A stretch of 64,000 nt of DNA from Acanthosoma haemorrhoidale. Lineage: Eukaryota > Arthropoda > Insecta > Hemiptera > Acanthosomatidae. Shown in pieces: positions 27,501 through 36,093 of the stretch (position 1 is its first letter; each line of letters begins with the position of its first letter). Made by a program: the position numbers and the translations under genes. Below the pieces are notes generated by a model that saw only the letters and a program-made list of their open reading frames with translations, was not told the origin of the DNA and made no database searches. The stretch spans positions 170,387,226 through 170,451,225 of the forward strand of contig OV884011.1 of NCBI GenBank assembly GCA_930367205.1, written 5' to 3'.

Positions 27501-30500
27501 ATTACTCGTCAGATTGGCAGAATCTACATGAAGCCATTAAGGCAGCATTATATTTGGGGTGCTGGGATCAACAAAACAGGCTGGAGCCATACAAGACGGA
27601 AAAATTGTGAAGAACTTTAAAACAGTATATGTCTTATTTTTTCTTTTTATTTATTTTATGTTGTAAATGTTTGGTTGTTCAGGACCCTCCTGAGATATAA
27701 TAAATTATAAGTTTAAATTAATTTTTTATTATTAATAAATAAAGAGAACACTAAAGTATATACTTTAGAGTTAAGCAAAGAGTTCCTTTGAGAATGTATG
27801 TTGTGATAATTAAAATATGTTATTTATTTCCAGACATGTCCTGGCAGATGTTTAGAATTAAAAGACTGTGTTAAGTGCCAAGTATACAGAAAAGGTCCAC
27901 TAACTCAAGAAGAGTGTGCAGTGAATTGCACTTTTGTGCCGTTAGTTGATAAAGTCATTGAAGGTAAAAATTTTTCTTCAATTATTATTTATATTAGTAC
28001 ACTACACAGTGTAATATATTGTAACTGAAGACAAATGTTTAATTTTATTCCAAGTTATTTATGATCGATGTTTTGTCATATGTATCTGTTCGGCTGTGAG
28101 ATAATAACGATTCTTAAGTATGTGGTAAGCAGACATCTTACTACCATACCCTAACCATTTCAAATAAGGATCTGATGGATATACACAGTCAAAAGTAGTC
28201 CATTGATGAATTTTATAAAAATTTGGCATCTTTCTTTCATTATCTAAAGCCGATACCCCAATAATTAATCCACTCAAATATAAATTTACCCGAAATGTAC
28301 AGGAAGCCTCTTATATGGTGTAGTATAATCATAGTACAAAGTTTAAAAATAAAAGGCTGACAAAACAGCGATTTTAGATGTTAATTTTAGATCAAATTTA
28401 TTAATCGGCAAAATTTTGACATGTGAATGAATTACTACATCTGGTCCTAGTGGAGGGTGGAAGTAATAAGATATCGGCCGTGGTCAAATATTGCAGTTGT
28501 ATGTCGAAACGTCCATTAATAAATTTGATAAAGGTGATACCACAACTAATTCATCCACTGACATATAAATTCATGTATGTCTAACAATAATAAACTCAAA
28601 TTTGAATTTTATAATTTACTTAATTTTAACATAAGGCTTATCAATTTTATATTTATGAAAAATATTAAAATTATCTTATTTAATTATATTTGCACAACAT
28701 ATTTTAGCTGATGAGACAAAAGAGGAAAATTTATGCACTTACATTGATGATGAGGATGATTGTCGATATACTTTTGTTTACACTTATGATGAGAAAGGAA
28801 AAATAGCAGTTAGAGCTAAAGAAGAGCAAGAATGTCCACAGCCAGTTTATGTATTAGGTAAGTTAGTCTCTCACTCTCATTAAAGTAAATAGGTTATCAG
28901 TCTCTCTTAAAAGTTTCGTTATTTGTGTTTTTCTTTTGTTTTCAATTATTAGTAGTTCTATTAATGAACTAATATTATAGCCTGAGACAGTGGTTATAAA
29001 AATGATCTATCTTCAGGGAAATTGTAAAAGGTAGATTAGACTCCGGGCACTTTAAAATTAATTCACGAGCCAAGTTCTACGAAACAAAAAAGTAGCTAGT
29101 CTCTGAAATATAATGTAACTATCTGTAATAGCTCAACTGTCTGATGAGGAAAGAAGAAAAGAAAGCTGGGAAGAAGAAAAAAAAGAGATAAATAGAACCA
29201 TCAAACCAAAATTCTCACTTAACCATAGCGAAATAACATTAAACCAAACAAAACTAAATTGAGTGATGTTAATATTAAATATAGTGGTAACTAAACAAAA
29301 AAGAACATGGTAAATACTAACAATGATCTTCAAAACACCAAGATCACCTCCATGTTAACAGTACCTTTGACAATCTCTTAACACTACCCACAATACAACT
29401 GTATGTCTGCACACAGACAGAGAATTTCTTTTTCAAACTTCCATATCTGAAAACCCATTAATAACATAAATAGGCAGTTACAGTAAGCAGACCCACAAAA
29501 AATAATCCACAAATGCTCCAGTTATCCATATTTTTATAATCAAAATATTTTTACTATTAACAAGTTTTGTTTTATATATCAATGTGTAATAGCATTTATA
29601 ACAATAAAGGTGCAGTAGCAATAAAAATCATCGAAGGATACAGGACAATACAGTTTGAACATGTCTGTATTTTGTTTAATATAACTCCAAAATGATCTAA
29701 GTGACAAAACTAACAAACCAGTATGCATTATTAAGGACAGAACAACCGGTTGAAAATTTTCCGATAAATAATATTGAACACCTCACACATAATTCATACT
29801 AGATTCACCTACCAGACTGGACTTATGGAAGTAGTGTGAGAGAGAACCGAAAATACAAGAATCGAATGAACATATACACTGATAAAAGCAATGTGGAATA
29901 TAAATTGTATATCACAGACATTAAACAGATCGAGAGGTATTATCTTGGACTGCACTGCTTAAATAAAACCTGAACACCTAGCTAATTTGAAAGCTGTAAC
30001 TACATATTTAATAATTAGCTTGGTATTTACAGGATATATGCTGACAATACAGTGTCTATAGATATACTGAATAAACCAGACGTAGACAGACATGATACAA
30101 TGACAGAAGAACTTTATGAAAATGTGAAGATAAGGACATAATGATAAACATTCATTGTGCTAGAGGACTGTGGTAAAGATACATCAGAAAAACTCATAAA
30201 ACTAGTAGCACAAGGTCAATACTTACTTCACTCATACTGTACTGGACCTGCATCGACAGTAAAGTATTTCCTATAGCAACACTTACTGCATGATTGAGTT
30301 GGGCGGTGAAAAAAAACATCCAAATGGACTGCATGACTATATTCCAGACATAGGCCTAAGACAGACACTGAACTGTCTTACAGACACAAATCCTGAACTG
30401 TAAGGACACGGACTAACCAAAAGTTACTTACACCTATAACAATCTAAAATGTATTTGTGACTGAACTGAACAAACTTACCTCATACTGTTCATAACCACA

Positions 30501-32264
30501 ATAAATGATAAAATACTTACTACGATAACAGATTAATGATTAGTATAGATGCTGGAAAACGACCAAAGGAAGTGAAGTAAACTACATGACTGTATTACAT
30601 AATTAGACATAAGACAAAAATTGAAACTTTACTTAAAACTAAACTGAGACAGGTAATGAGAGAACTCAGATCAACCAAAAGTTACTCAGACTACTTGACT
30701 GTCCAATTGTATTTGTGGTAGAGCTAAAAAAACAAGAATTTTATACATAGATGTTATACATAGTTGGACGGTGGAAGGACTAAGAAATGATTTAATCTCT
30801 AAAATTATACTAGCAATTAGGCAATTGCCGATGAAACTGGCTTAAAATTCATTGACATATTCGAGAACGCAAAATATGCTTAGCACAGCTGGACATGACG
30901 TTAAACAGTACTTGTAGATGTCTATAGCAGCAGGTATGTGCCATAGACCATATTTGTTATTGGTTTGTAAGACACATTATTTCTAAAACAATGCAAATTG
31001 GTGTGCGTCTTATGCACAAGATACGTCTTAAAAATCTATTTTCATAAATTTTTTAAATTATTGAGAAATGGGTATTATTGATTTTGATCCTTATTGATGC
31101 AAAAAGAGTTAATTTTTATCAAATACATAATTTAATCAATGCTGCTAAGTTAAAAAGCATTGCCCATAAAATATATGCTTGACACTTAAATATATTCTAT
31201 ATATATGGGATATTCTTTAAAGCTGTTGTTTCCCCCTTTTTTTTTTTTGTGTAAAAAAATTATGATTTTTTAACACCAAAATAAAATTATATAATATTTC
31301 AAGATTATGATTACTTTTTTTTGTTAAACAGGTATTGTAATGGGTGTTATTGGAGCTATTGTCTTAATAGGGCTTGCGTTACTTTTGTTATGGAAACTTC
31401 TAACCACAATCCACGATAGAAGAGAATTTGCCAGATTTGAAAAAGAAAGAATGATGGCTAAATGGGAAACCGTAAGTTGTTTTTTTTCTTTCTTGGCTTC
31501 TTGTTCTTAACCAGTATTTTTCTGTATTACAGTACAATCGTGATAGTCCGAGATTTGTTAATCCGACAAGCTTTTGACATCTTAGGGAAGAACATTTTGA
31601 CTAGTCATGGTGGGGGAAACGGAAGGGAGTGGATTGTTTTCCTGTCACATGTTCGTCGATTACCATTGAACAACCCCAGTTTTCTCGCCTATTAACACAG
31701 TGTGCAAATTTTGTTTCTTAGTTTTATAATGTGTTTCGTGTTGTGATTTTGTAGTTTGTTTTTGTTTAGTGATTGCGTCTACTTCAAACAAAATACATAA
31801 ACACACATCACTTACACTAAATGGTAAATGGGTCATAATTCAACGGCATGAGACACGAGACAAAACACCTGCTATTTTGAGTAGGGTCTATGATGTAGGG
31901 TGGGCACTGTATATGACATTGTGATAAATGAAGACAAAATTGAAAAGTCCGTCATGAGTGAACCACAAAACAGAAAAACTTTGAAGAGTGGCGAATTCCC
32001 AAAAGTTGAAGAAGCTTTTTATGCCTGGTTTCAACAACAAAGAGACAGGAACGATCCAATATTAGATGACACTTTAAAAGAAAAGTGCCATCCAACAACT
32101 TGTCAGTCCTATATTTGTCGTATTATCAAGATTCTGGTGTAATTGTAATTTATTCTAAATACGTTACTTTTTTACATAAATGTTGTTATTGGTTTTAGGG
32201 AGAAAACCCAATTTTCAAACAAGCAACCTCTTCCTTCAAAAATCCAACATATGTTGGAAAATGA
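7927..32264 (+). CDS. mys: integrin beta subunit, betaPS (myospheroid) type, complete coding set
   Basis: Exons: 7927-8073, 9964-10258, 11653-11881, one of 15067-15151 / 15656-15749 / 16437-16521, then 20510-20680, 21945-22043, 22415-22579, 22809-22958, 23525-23668, 23752-23985, 24055-24151, 25547-25731, 27834-27963, 28708-28857, 31332-31471, 32199-32264. All have GT-AG borders and matching phases; total 2487 nt (828 residues) with an 85-nt exon 4, 831 residues with the 94-nt version. The product should pair with an alpha subunit at the cell surface and bind extracellular matrix. Order: signal peptide about 1-18, PSI to about 69, Ser tract 99-128, betaI domain from about 165 with MIDAS D172/S174/S176 and ADMIDAS D179/D180, LIMBS N263/D265/P267/E268, Cys-rich I-EGF repeats about 496-668, beta-tail, membrane helix about 762-782, tail ending NPTYVGK. 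The fly betaPS gene also has two alternative exon 4 forms. The other insect beta (betanu) is less likely because of the canonical tail and the exon 4 pair. Confidence 0.93.
8074..9963 (+). other. mys intron 1
   Basis: Contains no conserved exon. An open stretch at 8234-8550 translates to nothing I recognise and has no matching splice sites for the integrin. The remainder is AT-rich unique-looking sequence. Confidence 0.7.
9964..10258 (+). CDS. mys: mys exon 2: end of PSI, serine tract, hybrid-domain start
   Basis: Residues 50-147. It completes the PSI region ([12 protein letters not shown]) and enters the first hybrid strand ([15 protein letters not shown], matching the beta1 motif ITQIQPQQLVLRLR). 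Between them, residues 99-128 are nearly pure serine (runs of 4, 11 and 7), coded mostly by AGC/AGT triplets. Serine runs of this length are absent from vertebrate beta subunits at this site. Donor GTAAGT at 10259; ends with one base of the next codon. Confidence 0.9.
10259..11652 (+). other. mys intron 2
   Basis: No conserved coding sequence or recognisable transposon seen. AT-rich with a short pyrimidine-poor tract before the acceptor at 11651-11652. Confidence 0.6.
11653..11881 (+). CDS. mys: mys exon 3: betaI domain, MIDAS
   Basis: Residues 148-223 plus two bases. [15 protein letters not shown] carries the MIDAS (D172, S174, S176) and ADMIDAS (D179, D180) metal ligands, all intact. [16 protein letters not shown] follows as in all beta subunits. 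The donor GTAAGC at 11882 leaves two bases (AA), so every alternative exon 4 must begin with the last base of that codon. Confidence 0.95.
12660..14395 (+). mobile_element. Jockey-type non-LTR retrotransposon, 5'-truncated and decayed
   Basis: The forward strand encodes a broken reverse transcriptase: [20 protein letters not shown], a palm start [32 protein letters not shown] and [10 protein letters not shown] (the catalytic F-A-D-D). The thumb/C-terminal part follows near 14040-14170 ([24 protein letters not shown]). Stops and frameshifts separate these blocks, and no endonuclease domain is present. It is inserted in sense within mys intron 3. Confidence 0.85.
14913..15255 (+). repeat. 343-bp exact duplication, copy 1
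   Basis: This segment is repeated without a single difference at 16283-16625 (offset 1370). It contains alternative exon 4a with its acceptor tract, donor and about 100-150 bp of intron each side. The flanks outside it do not match. Zero divergence means a very recent duplication, gene conversion, or an assembly artefact. Confidence 0.97.
15067..15151 (+). CDS. mys: mys alternative exon 4a (short loop)
   Basis: 85 nt, acceptor at 15065-15066, donor GTAAGT at 15152. It codes [18 protein letters not shown] and then [10 protein letters not shown], the specificity-determining loop of the betaI domain, with the loop disulfide cysteines only two residues apart. It joins exon 3 (phase 2) to exon 5 (phase 0). 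Joining it to another exon 4 shifts the frame. Confidence 0.9.
15656..15749 (+). CDS. mys: mys alternative exon 4b (long loop)
   Basis: 94 nt, acceptor at 15654-15655, donor GTAAGT at 15750. It codes [20 protein letters not shown] and then [11 protein letters not shown]. The loop cysteines are five residues apart, closer to vertebrate beta subunits. Same entry and exit phases as exon 4a, so the two are interchangeable but not combinable (85+94 is not compatible with the frame). This matches the pair of mutually exclusive exon 4 forms known in fly betaPS. Confidence 0.9.
16283..16625 (+). repeat. 343-bp exact duplication, copy 2
   Basis: Identical to 14913-15255. It lies 1027 bp downstream of copy 1, so exon 4b is flanked on both sides by exon 4a. 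Confidence 0.97.
16437..16521 (+). CDS. mys: mys alternative exon 4a, second identical copy
   Basis: Same 85 bases, acceptor (16435-16436) and donor (16522) as 15067-15151. It would give an identical protein, so only splicing choice or dosage could differ. Including both 4a copies would break the frame. Whether it is real or an assembly duplicate cannot be told from this sequence. Confidence 0.6.
17507..17601. mobile_element. mariner-type fold-back MITE
   Basis: A 95-bp element begins CGAGGGTGGTCTGAAAAG and ends with its inverted copy; arms at about 17511-17534 and 17573-17596 are almost perfectly complementary. It is flanked by TA on both sides (17505-17506, 17602-17603), the target duplication of Tc1/mariner elements. 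Only about 40 bp separates the arms, so it has no coding capacity. Confidence 0.8.
18545..18965 (+). mobile_element. non-LTR retrotransposon reverse transcriptase fragment
   Basis: Forward frames give [40 protein letters not shown] and, in another frame, [13 protein letters not shown], which correspond to the palm motifs of CR1/Jockey-like reverse transcriptases (the catalytic Y-A-D-D has become Y-A-D-N). Frameshifted and stop-containing; it sits in the mys intron before exon 5. Confidence 0.75.
19055..19441 (-). pseudogene. piggyBac-type transposase fragment
   Basis: An open reverse-strand stretch of 128 residues includes [33 protein letters not shown], and ends [19 protein letters not shown]. 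This D-(K)-x-D-Q-x-x-x-Y-Y pattern is typical of the C-terminal half of the PiggyBac DDE domain (DDE_Tnp_1_7 family). The N-terminal DNA-binding part and the terminal repeats are missing, so it is a relic lying antisense in the mys intron. Confidence 0.8.
20510..20680 (+). CDS. mys: mys exon 5: betaI domain, LIMBS site
   Basis: Residues 253-309. [16 protein letters not shown] supplies the LIMBS ligands N263, D265, P267 and E268, and [19 protein letters not shown] forms the next conserved core strand. Phase 0 at both ends; donor GTATGA at 20681. Confidence 0.95.
20948..21669 (-). mobile_element. internally deleted mariner element
   Basis: The inverted ends (TTAGGTTGGTGCGAATGAAA, and its complement closing at 21669) are mariner-type, with TA at both outer borders (20946-20947, 21670-21671). 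The reverse strand encodes transposase pieces: an N-terminal block from the ATG at 21480-21478 ([20 protein letters not shown]) and a C-terminal block near 21130-21040 (ISEFIDSKD). The central catalytic region is gone and replaced by an A-rich joint near 21187-21204. At 722 bp it is about half of a normal mariner. Confidence 0.85.
21945..22043 (+). CDS. mys: mys exon 6: betaI domain
   Basis: Residues 310-342 ([20 protein letters not shown] and DYPSVSQ), aligning with the beta1 stretch after FHFAGDGK. Phase 0 at both ends; donor GTAAGA at 22044. Confidence 0.92.
22415..22579 (+). CDS. mys: mys exon 7: end of betaI domain
   Basis: Residues 343-397. [20 protein letters not shown] and [19 protein letters not shown] match the last helix and strand of the betaI domain. 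Phase 0 at both ends; acceptor after a long T-run. Confidence 0.94.
22809..22958 (+). CDS. mys: mys exon 8: hybrid domain
   Basis: Residues 398-447. The chain returns to the hybrid domain ([20 protein letters not shown], then [17 protein letters not shown]). Phase 0 at both ends; donor GTAGCA at 22959 is weak but keeps the frame. Confidence 0.88.
23525..23668 (+). CDS. mys: mys exon 9: hybrid domain end, first I-EGF cysteines
   Basis: Residues 448-495. [20 protein letters not shown] corresponds to the conserved beta strand before the EGF repeats and [13 protein letters not shown] starts the Cys-rich stalk. Phase 0 at both ends; donor GTAGAT at 23669. Confidence 0.92.
23752..23985 (+). CDS. 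mys: mys exon 10: I-EGF1 and I-EGF2
   Basis: Residues 496-573. Cys patterns [18 protein letters not shown] and [16 protein letters not shown] are standard integrin EGF repeats. Phase 0 at both ends; donor GTAAGT at 23986. Confidence 0.95.
24055..24151 (+). CDS. mys: mys exon 11: I-EGF2/3
   Basis: Residues 574-605 plus one base: [13 protein letters not shown], then [12 protein letters not shown]. It follows exon 10 after an intron of only 69 bp. Donor GTAAGT at 24152. Confidence 0.94.
24290..25120 (+). repeat. GC-rich interspersed repeat, family R, copy 1
   Basis: This segment matches 60510-61305 (same strand) along most of its length and 25878-26402 (opposite strand) over the first half. 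It is richer in G+C than its surroundings and includes a (CT)n run at about 24499-24532. It starts with CTTCTCGGACCAGAAAATA and carries blocks such as CCTAGTAGCGTCTCCC. Short open frames lie in it but match no protein I know. It may be a long terminal repeat or a non-autonomous element; inserted in mys intron 11. Confidence 0.75.
25547..25731 (+). CDS. mys: mys exon 12: I-EGF3 and I-EGF4
   Basis: Residues 606-667: [31 protein letters not shown] and the end of the stalk, [10 protein letters not shown]. Enters in phase 1, leaves in phase 0; donor GTAAGT at 25732. Confidence 0.95.
25745..25877 (+). repeat. intronic duplication, left part of copy 1
   Basis: The 130 bp after exon 12 (GGAGTGATTTGAGAAAAGG onward) recur, diverged, at about 27158-27285. 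The matching right part lies after the family R insertion, at 26440-26575 against 27335-27470. Confidence 0.8.
25878..26402 (-). repeat. family R repeat, truncated copy 2 (reverse)
   Basis: Reverse complement of the first half of the copy at 60510-61305: the border CGGACGTCGAAGATTTATTG and the block GGGGGAGACGCTACTAGGTA are shared. It lies inside one arm of the intronic duplication. The second half of the family unit is missing. Confidence 0.75.
27158..27470 (+). repeat. intronic duplication, copy 2
   Basis: Diverged copy of 25745-25877 plus 26440-26575. Between the two matching parts only about 50 bp remain, including AGGAACGCTGGTAG, which resembles the edge of the family R copy, suggesting that the insert was once here too and was mostly deleted. 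Confidence 0.7.
27834..27963 (+). CDS. mys: mys exon 13: beta-tail domain, first part
   Basis: Residues 668-710 plus one base: [18 protein letters not shown] and the Cys pair of EECAVNCTF, as in the beta-tail domain. Donor GTAAAA at 27964. Confidence 0.93.
27964..28707 (+). other. mys intron 13
   Basis: Holds a 72-residue open reverse-strand stretch (28277-28059) that I could not assign to any family and that lacks convincing partners. Otherwise AT-rich with nothing recognised. Confidence 0.5.
28708..28857 (+). CDS. mys: mys exon 14: beta-tail domain, membrane-proximal
   Basis: Residues 711-760: [20 protein letters not shown] and [11 protein letters not shown], matching the conserved beta1 DVDDCWFYFTYS block just before the membrane helix. 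Donor GTAAGT at 28858. Confidence 0.94.
28858..31331 (+). other. mys intron 14
   Basis: About 2.5 kb without recognised coding sequence. A weakly repeated pattern of about 250 bp can be seen (for example 30310-30440 and 30565-30690, both ending in an ACCAAAAGTTACT block), so part of it is probably an old tandem or interspersed repeat. Confidence 0.5.
31332..31471 (+). CDS. mys: mys exon 15: transmembrane helix and tail start
   Basis: Residues 761-807. [13 protein letters not shown] is the membrane helix and its inner Lys; [19 protein letters not shown] is the membrane-proximal tail with the salt-bridge Asp and talin/alpha-actinin-binding region, nearly identical to beta1. Ends in phase 0; donor GTAAGT at 31472. 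Confidence 0.96.
31815..32140 (+). pseudogene. Tigger/pogo transposase N-terminal relic
   Basis: Two frames give a psq/CENP-B type DNA-binding start: [20 protein letters not shown], then after a shift [16 protein letters not shown] and [20 protein letters not shown]. The block (E-F-P-x-V-E-E-A-x-x-x-W-F-x-Q-Q-R) is the CENP-B helix-turn-helix typical of Tigger transposases. No DDE domain follows. It lies in the last mys intron, only about 60 bp before exon 16. Confidence 0.75.
32199..32264 (+). CDS. mys: mys exon 16: end of cytoplasmic tail, stop
   Basis: Codes [20 protein letters not shown] plus Lys and TGA. The membrane-proximal NPxF and distal NPxY motifs bind talin and kindlin in known beta subunits; the TSSF between them is the phosphorylatable Thr/Ser cluster. 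The insect tail GENPIYKQAT... is matched closely, with NPIF in place of NPIY. Confidence 0.96.
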   Translation, partial: GENPIFKQATSSFKNPTYVGK

Positions 32265-34300
32265 TCTCATCTGATGAACAGTAATTAACTCTTACTAAGG
32301 AATGAATTACAACATTATTGTGATAGTTCCTGGCTCTATACATTTTCATCTTTAATCTGTTGTATCAATAAATTTGTTTTAAATTACATTTTATTTGTAA
32401 TACATATTAATTTTTTTTTGGAATACCGGTCGGTATTGAGTAACGGACATTTTGCTATAACTCCACGCCTTCATTCATTTCACTCCCAGAAAAAAAAAAA
32501 AATAGAAAAAGGTATTAAAGAATGCTTTGGTAATTTGAATTTCTTGAAGTACCGTTATGTAACTTTAAAAAACTTCAAAATATTAAACTTTAATAATAAA
32601 AAAGTACTTAGTACAAGTACTTACAATTTTTTTACTTGTGTTTTATATTATGTTTAAAGTATTTATGGATTTATTATGTTTTAAATTTGTCTGTTGATGT
32701 ATTAGAATTTGCCAATGTGCCTTGATGTATCTAACATTAGCATATATTTACAACTAGATGGTTTGTCACAAAATTGTAGGATTTAGTATACAAATAGAAG
32801 TATTTTTTTAGTGACAGATATCTTAGTTTAATACTTGTACACTTTTCCAAGTGATTACTAACTGCCATAATGTATCTAGAGAAAGTATAACGTTTAGTAA
32901 ATTATTATATGTGAACTGCTCATAAAGTAATCAGGCCTGCCCAATTGTTTTACATTTTAAACAACATGAAAGGCTTAGTAGAATAAACTTGAAGTAAGTT
33001 TATTTCACAGCTGAAAAAGCGCCCAGCTGATATACTTAATGTGTACTTAAACATTTAATGATGATATTAAAGATTAAGATGTTAAGGTTCTGAACATTTA
33101 ATGAGAATGTTGAAGGGTGTTAGTGTGTGTGGGAGTTTCTAACTCATTTACACATGTGTGAAGTTCAACATCCATTTATATTGTATTATATTGTATGACT
33201 ATGTGATTGCTAATCGAAATGAATTATAATTTAATTTATAAAAAAAAAATGTAAGTAACCTAATAAGTTCAATTACATTACTACTTTTATGTAAATGTCT
33301 AATAATTTAAAGAATTATGTGTCTAATATTGGATATTTACGAGCACCTTAAAAATATCCATAGTAACATTGAACACTTCTTAACAGCATACAAGTTGAAG
33401 TCGTTTAAGTATTATTTTTGTTTTTATTCTTGTGTGAAGAAATCTCTAGTGGCAACATTTCCTGAAAACCAACCTGTCAGTGTCTTAGAATCCATTATTC
33501 TTATTTAGCAATGCATTTGTATGAAAAGAACTGGAAATTATAATAATTTCTATAATATTAAGCTAAAAAAAAAATCAATCAAATAAAAATAAACAATGTG
33601 TGTATCTTAAACACTATCTATCTCATTTATATCTTTAATGACTAATTTAAATCTTTGATATAATGTTCTTGTTATATTAAGCGAAATAGAAGCTTAAATT
33701 GGCTGTACCGTCTTAATGCAAAGAATGAATAGTTCTGCAATTGTACCATTTATTGTTTCCACTGCATTCCTTTTAAATAAGCATTTTAGATTTCTAGTTA
33801 CTGCAGTAAAATTAATTCTCAATGTTAATGTTATTAATTATATTAATCAAGCCATTTGTTTTTAGAAGGTATTGTAGTAGTTTCAGTTGATAATTATTGT
33901 TTCTGCGTTGGTATTAATTATTTTTAAATTGCTTTATTAGAATTACCAACTCTTCGTTCATAATTTAACAATGAATTCTTTATATGGTTTCATAAATGCT
34001 ATTACTGTTTTGTAACAAACGGAATGCTTGCCAAAGCCTTTTTTAGAACTCGATTGTAATTAATTATTTATCTATGTTCATTTGCTATTATAAAAAATAA
34101 TTTTTCTGTTTGGTAATTTCATTATTAGTCAAAATTATGAATGAAGGATTTATTTCTATGAAATATATCTTTATTTAAACGCTGCTTCGGTTGTTTTAAC
34201 GTTAAATACGAACATTGTTTTATATGCACTTCTTTCTGTATTTTAAGTTTGTATATATTGAATAATTTATATATTTATTTCAAAATAAATTTTTAACAAA
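32265..34300 (+). other. mys 3' UTR and downstream flank
   Basis: No coding sequence. A first poly(A) signal AATAAA lies at 32367-32372, 105 bp after the stop, and another at 34284-34289. Which is used cannot be told from sequence; a short and a long 3' UTR are both possible. Confidence 0.5.
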
Positions 34301-35997
34301 TACTGTGTAAATTTATCTTAGATTTTCCTTCCCTAGGGTTTTTTTTTCACAACTAGAAAACCTTGTTTATACCCCTGTTTTTGTGCTGCACATTAAGTCA
34401 GTCAGCATAATATCGAGAAGAAAAAAATCCAAGGCGTTACTACACATCATGACCTAAGTTACTCCACAATATTAATAATACCTTATAACTTTCTGCCTTC
34501 GTTATAAATAATAAGAACCATTGTTTATATACTCGCTAAGTAATTCTATTTTCATACTGCATAAACATTGCAATCAGTTCATATGTACATATTTTAGGTC
34601 AGAATAAATGAAAAGCAGACCAAACAAAAACCTGTTGGCCTCAAGATTCTCTGTATTACTTCCAATACTGCTCCAACTTTTTCTTGGAGGAAATTCCACC
34701 ACCAGGCACCGAAATCACATTGTTTAAAGATGACATAGCCATTTTATATAGTAGTTAAGATTTGGTAGCAGTAAGAGAATAACTTTAAATGGTAGCAGTT
34801 AGCTAGTACATTAACTACAATAAGGATTAAGACAAGTTAAAATCACATATCCATTAACACTGGCAAATGGGCCCTTATTTCACATTAAATCCACCACTCA
34901 CCTCCTGCATAGCTGAGTATAAATGTTTCTAAATAAAGTTGTTACAAAATTTTATTTTATGATCAAGTTCTTATACAATTCCTTAATAGAAATTTTACCA
35001 CTTACATATCAAGAAAACAGCCATTAAAGAAATAAAATAGAAGGAAAAAAAAACTACTAACAGAGTTAACTTAAAAAATATTTATTTTTACAAAGCAATA
35101 TCTCAAGAATGGATTGATGTTTTGATAAGTTTGAGATGCTTGCACCCACTTTTTAATTATTTTTTTGTAAACAGTAAAATGAGGCCAAAAGAAAACTATA
35201 ATATTAAATAAAAGCCCTGAAGCCATAAGAGGCCAAAAATATTAAAAGTAACAATACTACAATAAGCTACAATAGAAATACAACAAAATTGGTCCTCGCT
35301 ATATTTATAACCATTTAGCCTTTACTATTTTGGGCCCATACTTCTGGAAGACTTTGTATATAATAAGATTAAATACAATTTGTAATAAATGAACAATATA
35401 AAATTCTAATTAAAAAAAAAAACAAAACGGTATTTCAGGCATAGTTGGATAATCACAATTTAAATGTATCAAATTTTATATTTAATTACTAATTGTCATA
35501 ACAAAATATGCATATATTATATTTTTGCCAACATTTGCAATAAATATAATTACTGACTATACAACTGGTGGCTTGAGAGTAAAAGGTAAAATTTATTTAC
35601 AATACTGACTAGAAGGATTGGTACTCATATGACAGACGTCTATCAGTCACTAAGACATAACATAGTGATGTTATTAGATAGTTATCACAGGCTTTTTATT
35701 TTATCAAGGTTTTTCTTTCAAGTTATCATACTTAACAAATGTGTATGAATGAATATATACACAATTTATTAGACTAAATAAAAGCATGTTGTATATTTAA
35801 TTTTAATCGATGATTATATTGTACTTCATAGGTGGTAATGTTTGTAACTACTGAAAAATACAATAATGTGTGATTCAAGCCACTTAGCCCACATATTTAC
35901 CTTAATAATTTTACTTAATTATAATTATACATAAAAATAACCAATTACAATTAATGAGTATGTGATTGATATTCCTAAAAAATACTAAAAGCGTTAG
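34301..35997. other. intergenic stretch and mbc 3' UTR
   Basis: Lies between the tail-to-tail genes. AT-rich with no open frame that I can support. The 3' UTR of the reverse-strand DOCK gene must run leftward from 35998; several AATAAA-type signals on that strand exist, so its end is not fixed. Confidence 0.5.
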
Positions 35998-36093
35998 TCA
36001 TGGTGTTGAAAAACCTTTTGTAGGCAATCTTTTGGGAGGTGGAGTCGGTGGACGACCCTGATGATTCGTTTCTACTGGTACAGGTGGTACAGG
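35998..36093 (-). CDS. mbc: mbc last exon: proline-rich end and stop
   Basis: 32 codons ending in TGA (36000-35998): [20 protein letters not shown], then [11 protein letters not shown]. The dense PxxP motifs are SH3 ligands by type. Phase 0 entry; acceptor at 36095-36094. Confidence 0.9.
   Translation of the reverse strand, partial: PVPPVPVETNHQGRPPTPPPKRLPTKGFSTP

Noticed and set aside
28059..28277. Open reverse-strand frame of 72 codons in mys intron 13.
   Set aside because: It has a protein-like look but no family match, no partner exons and no convincing splice sites, so I do not call it a gene.
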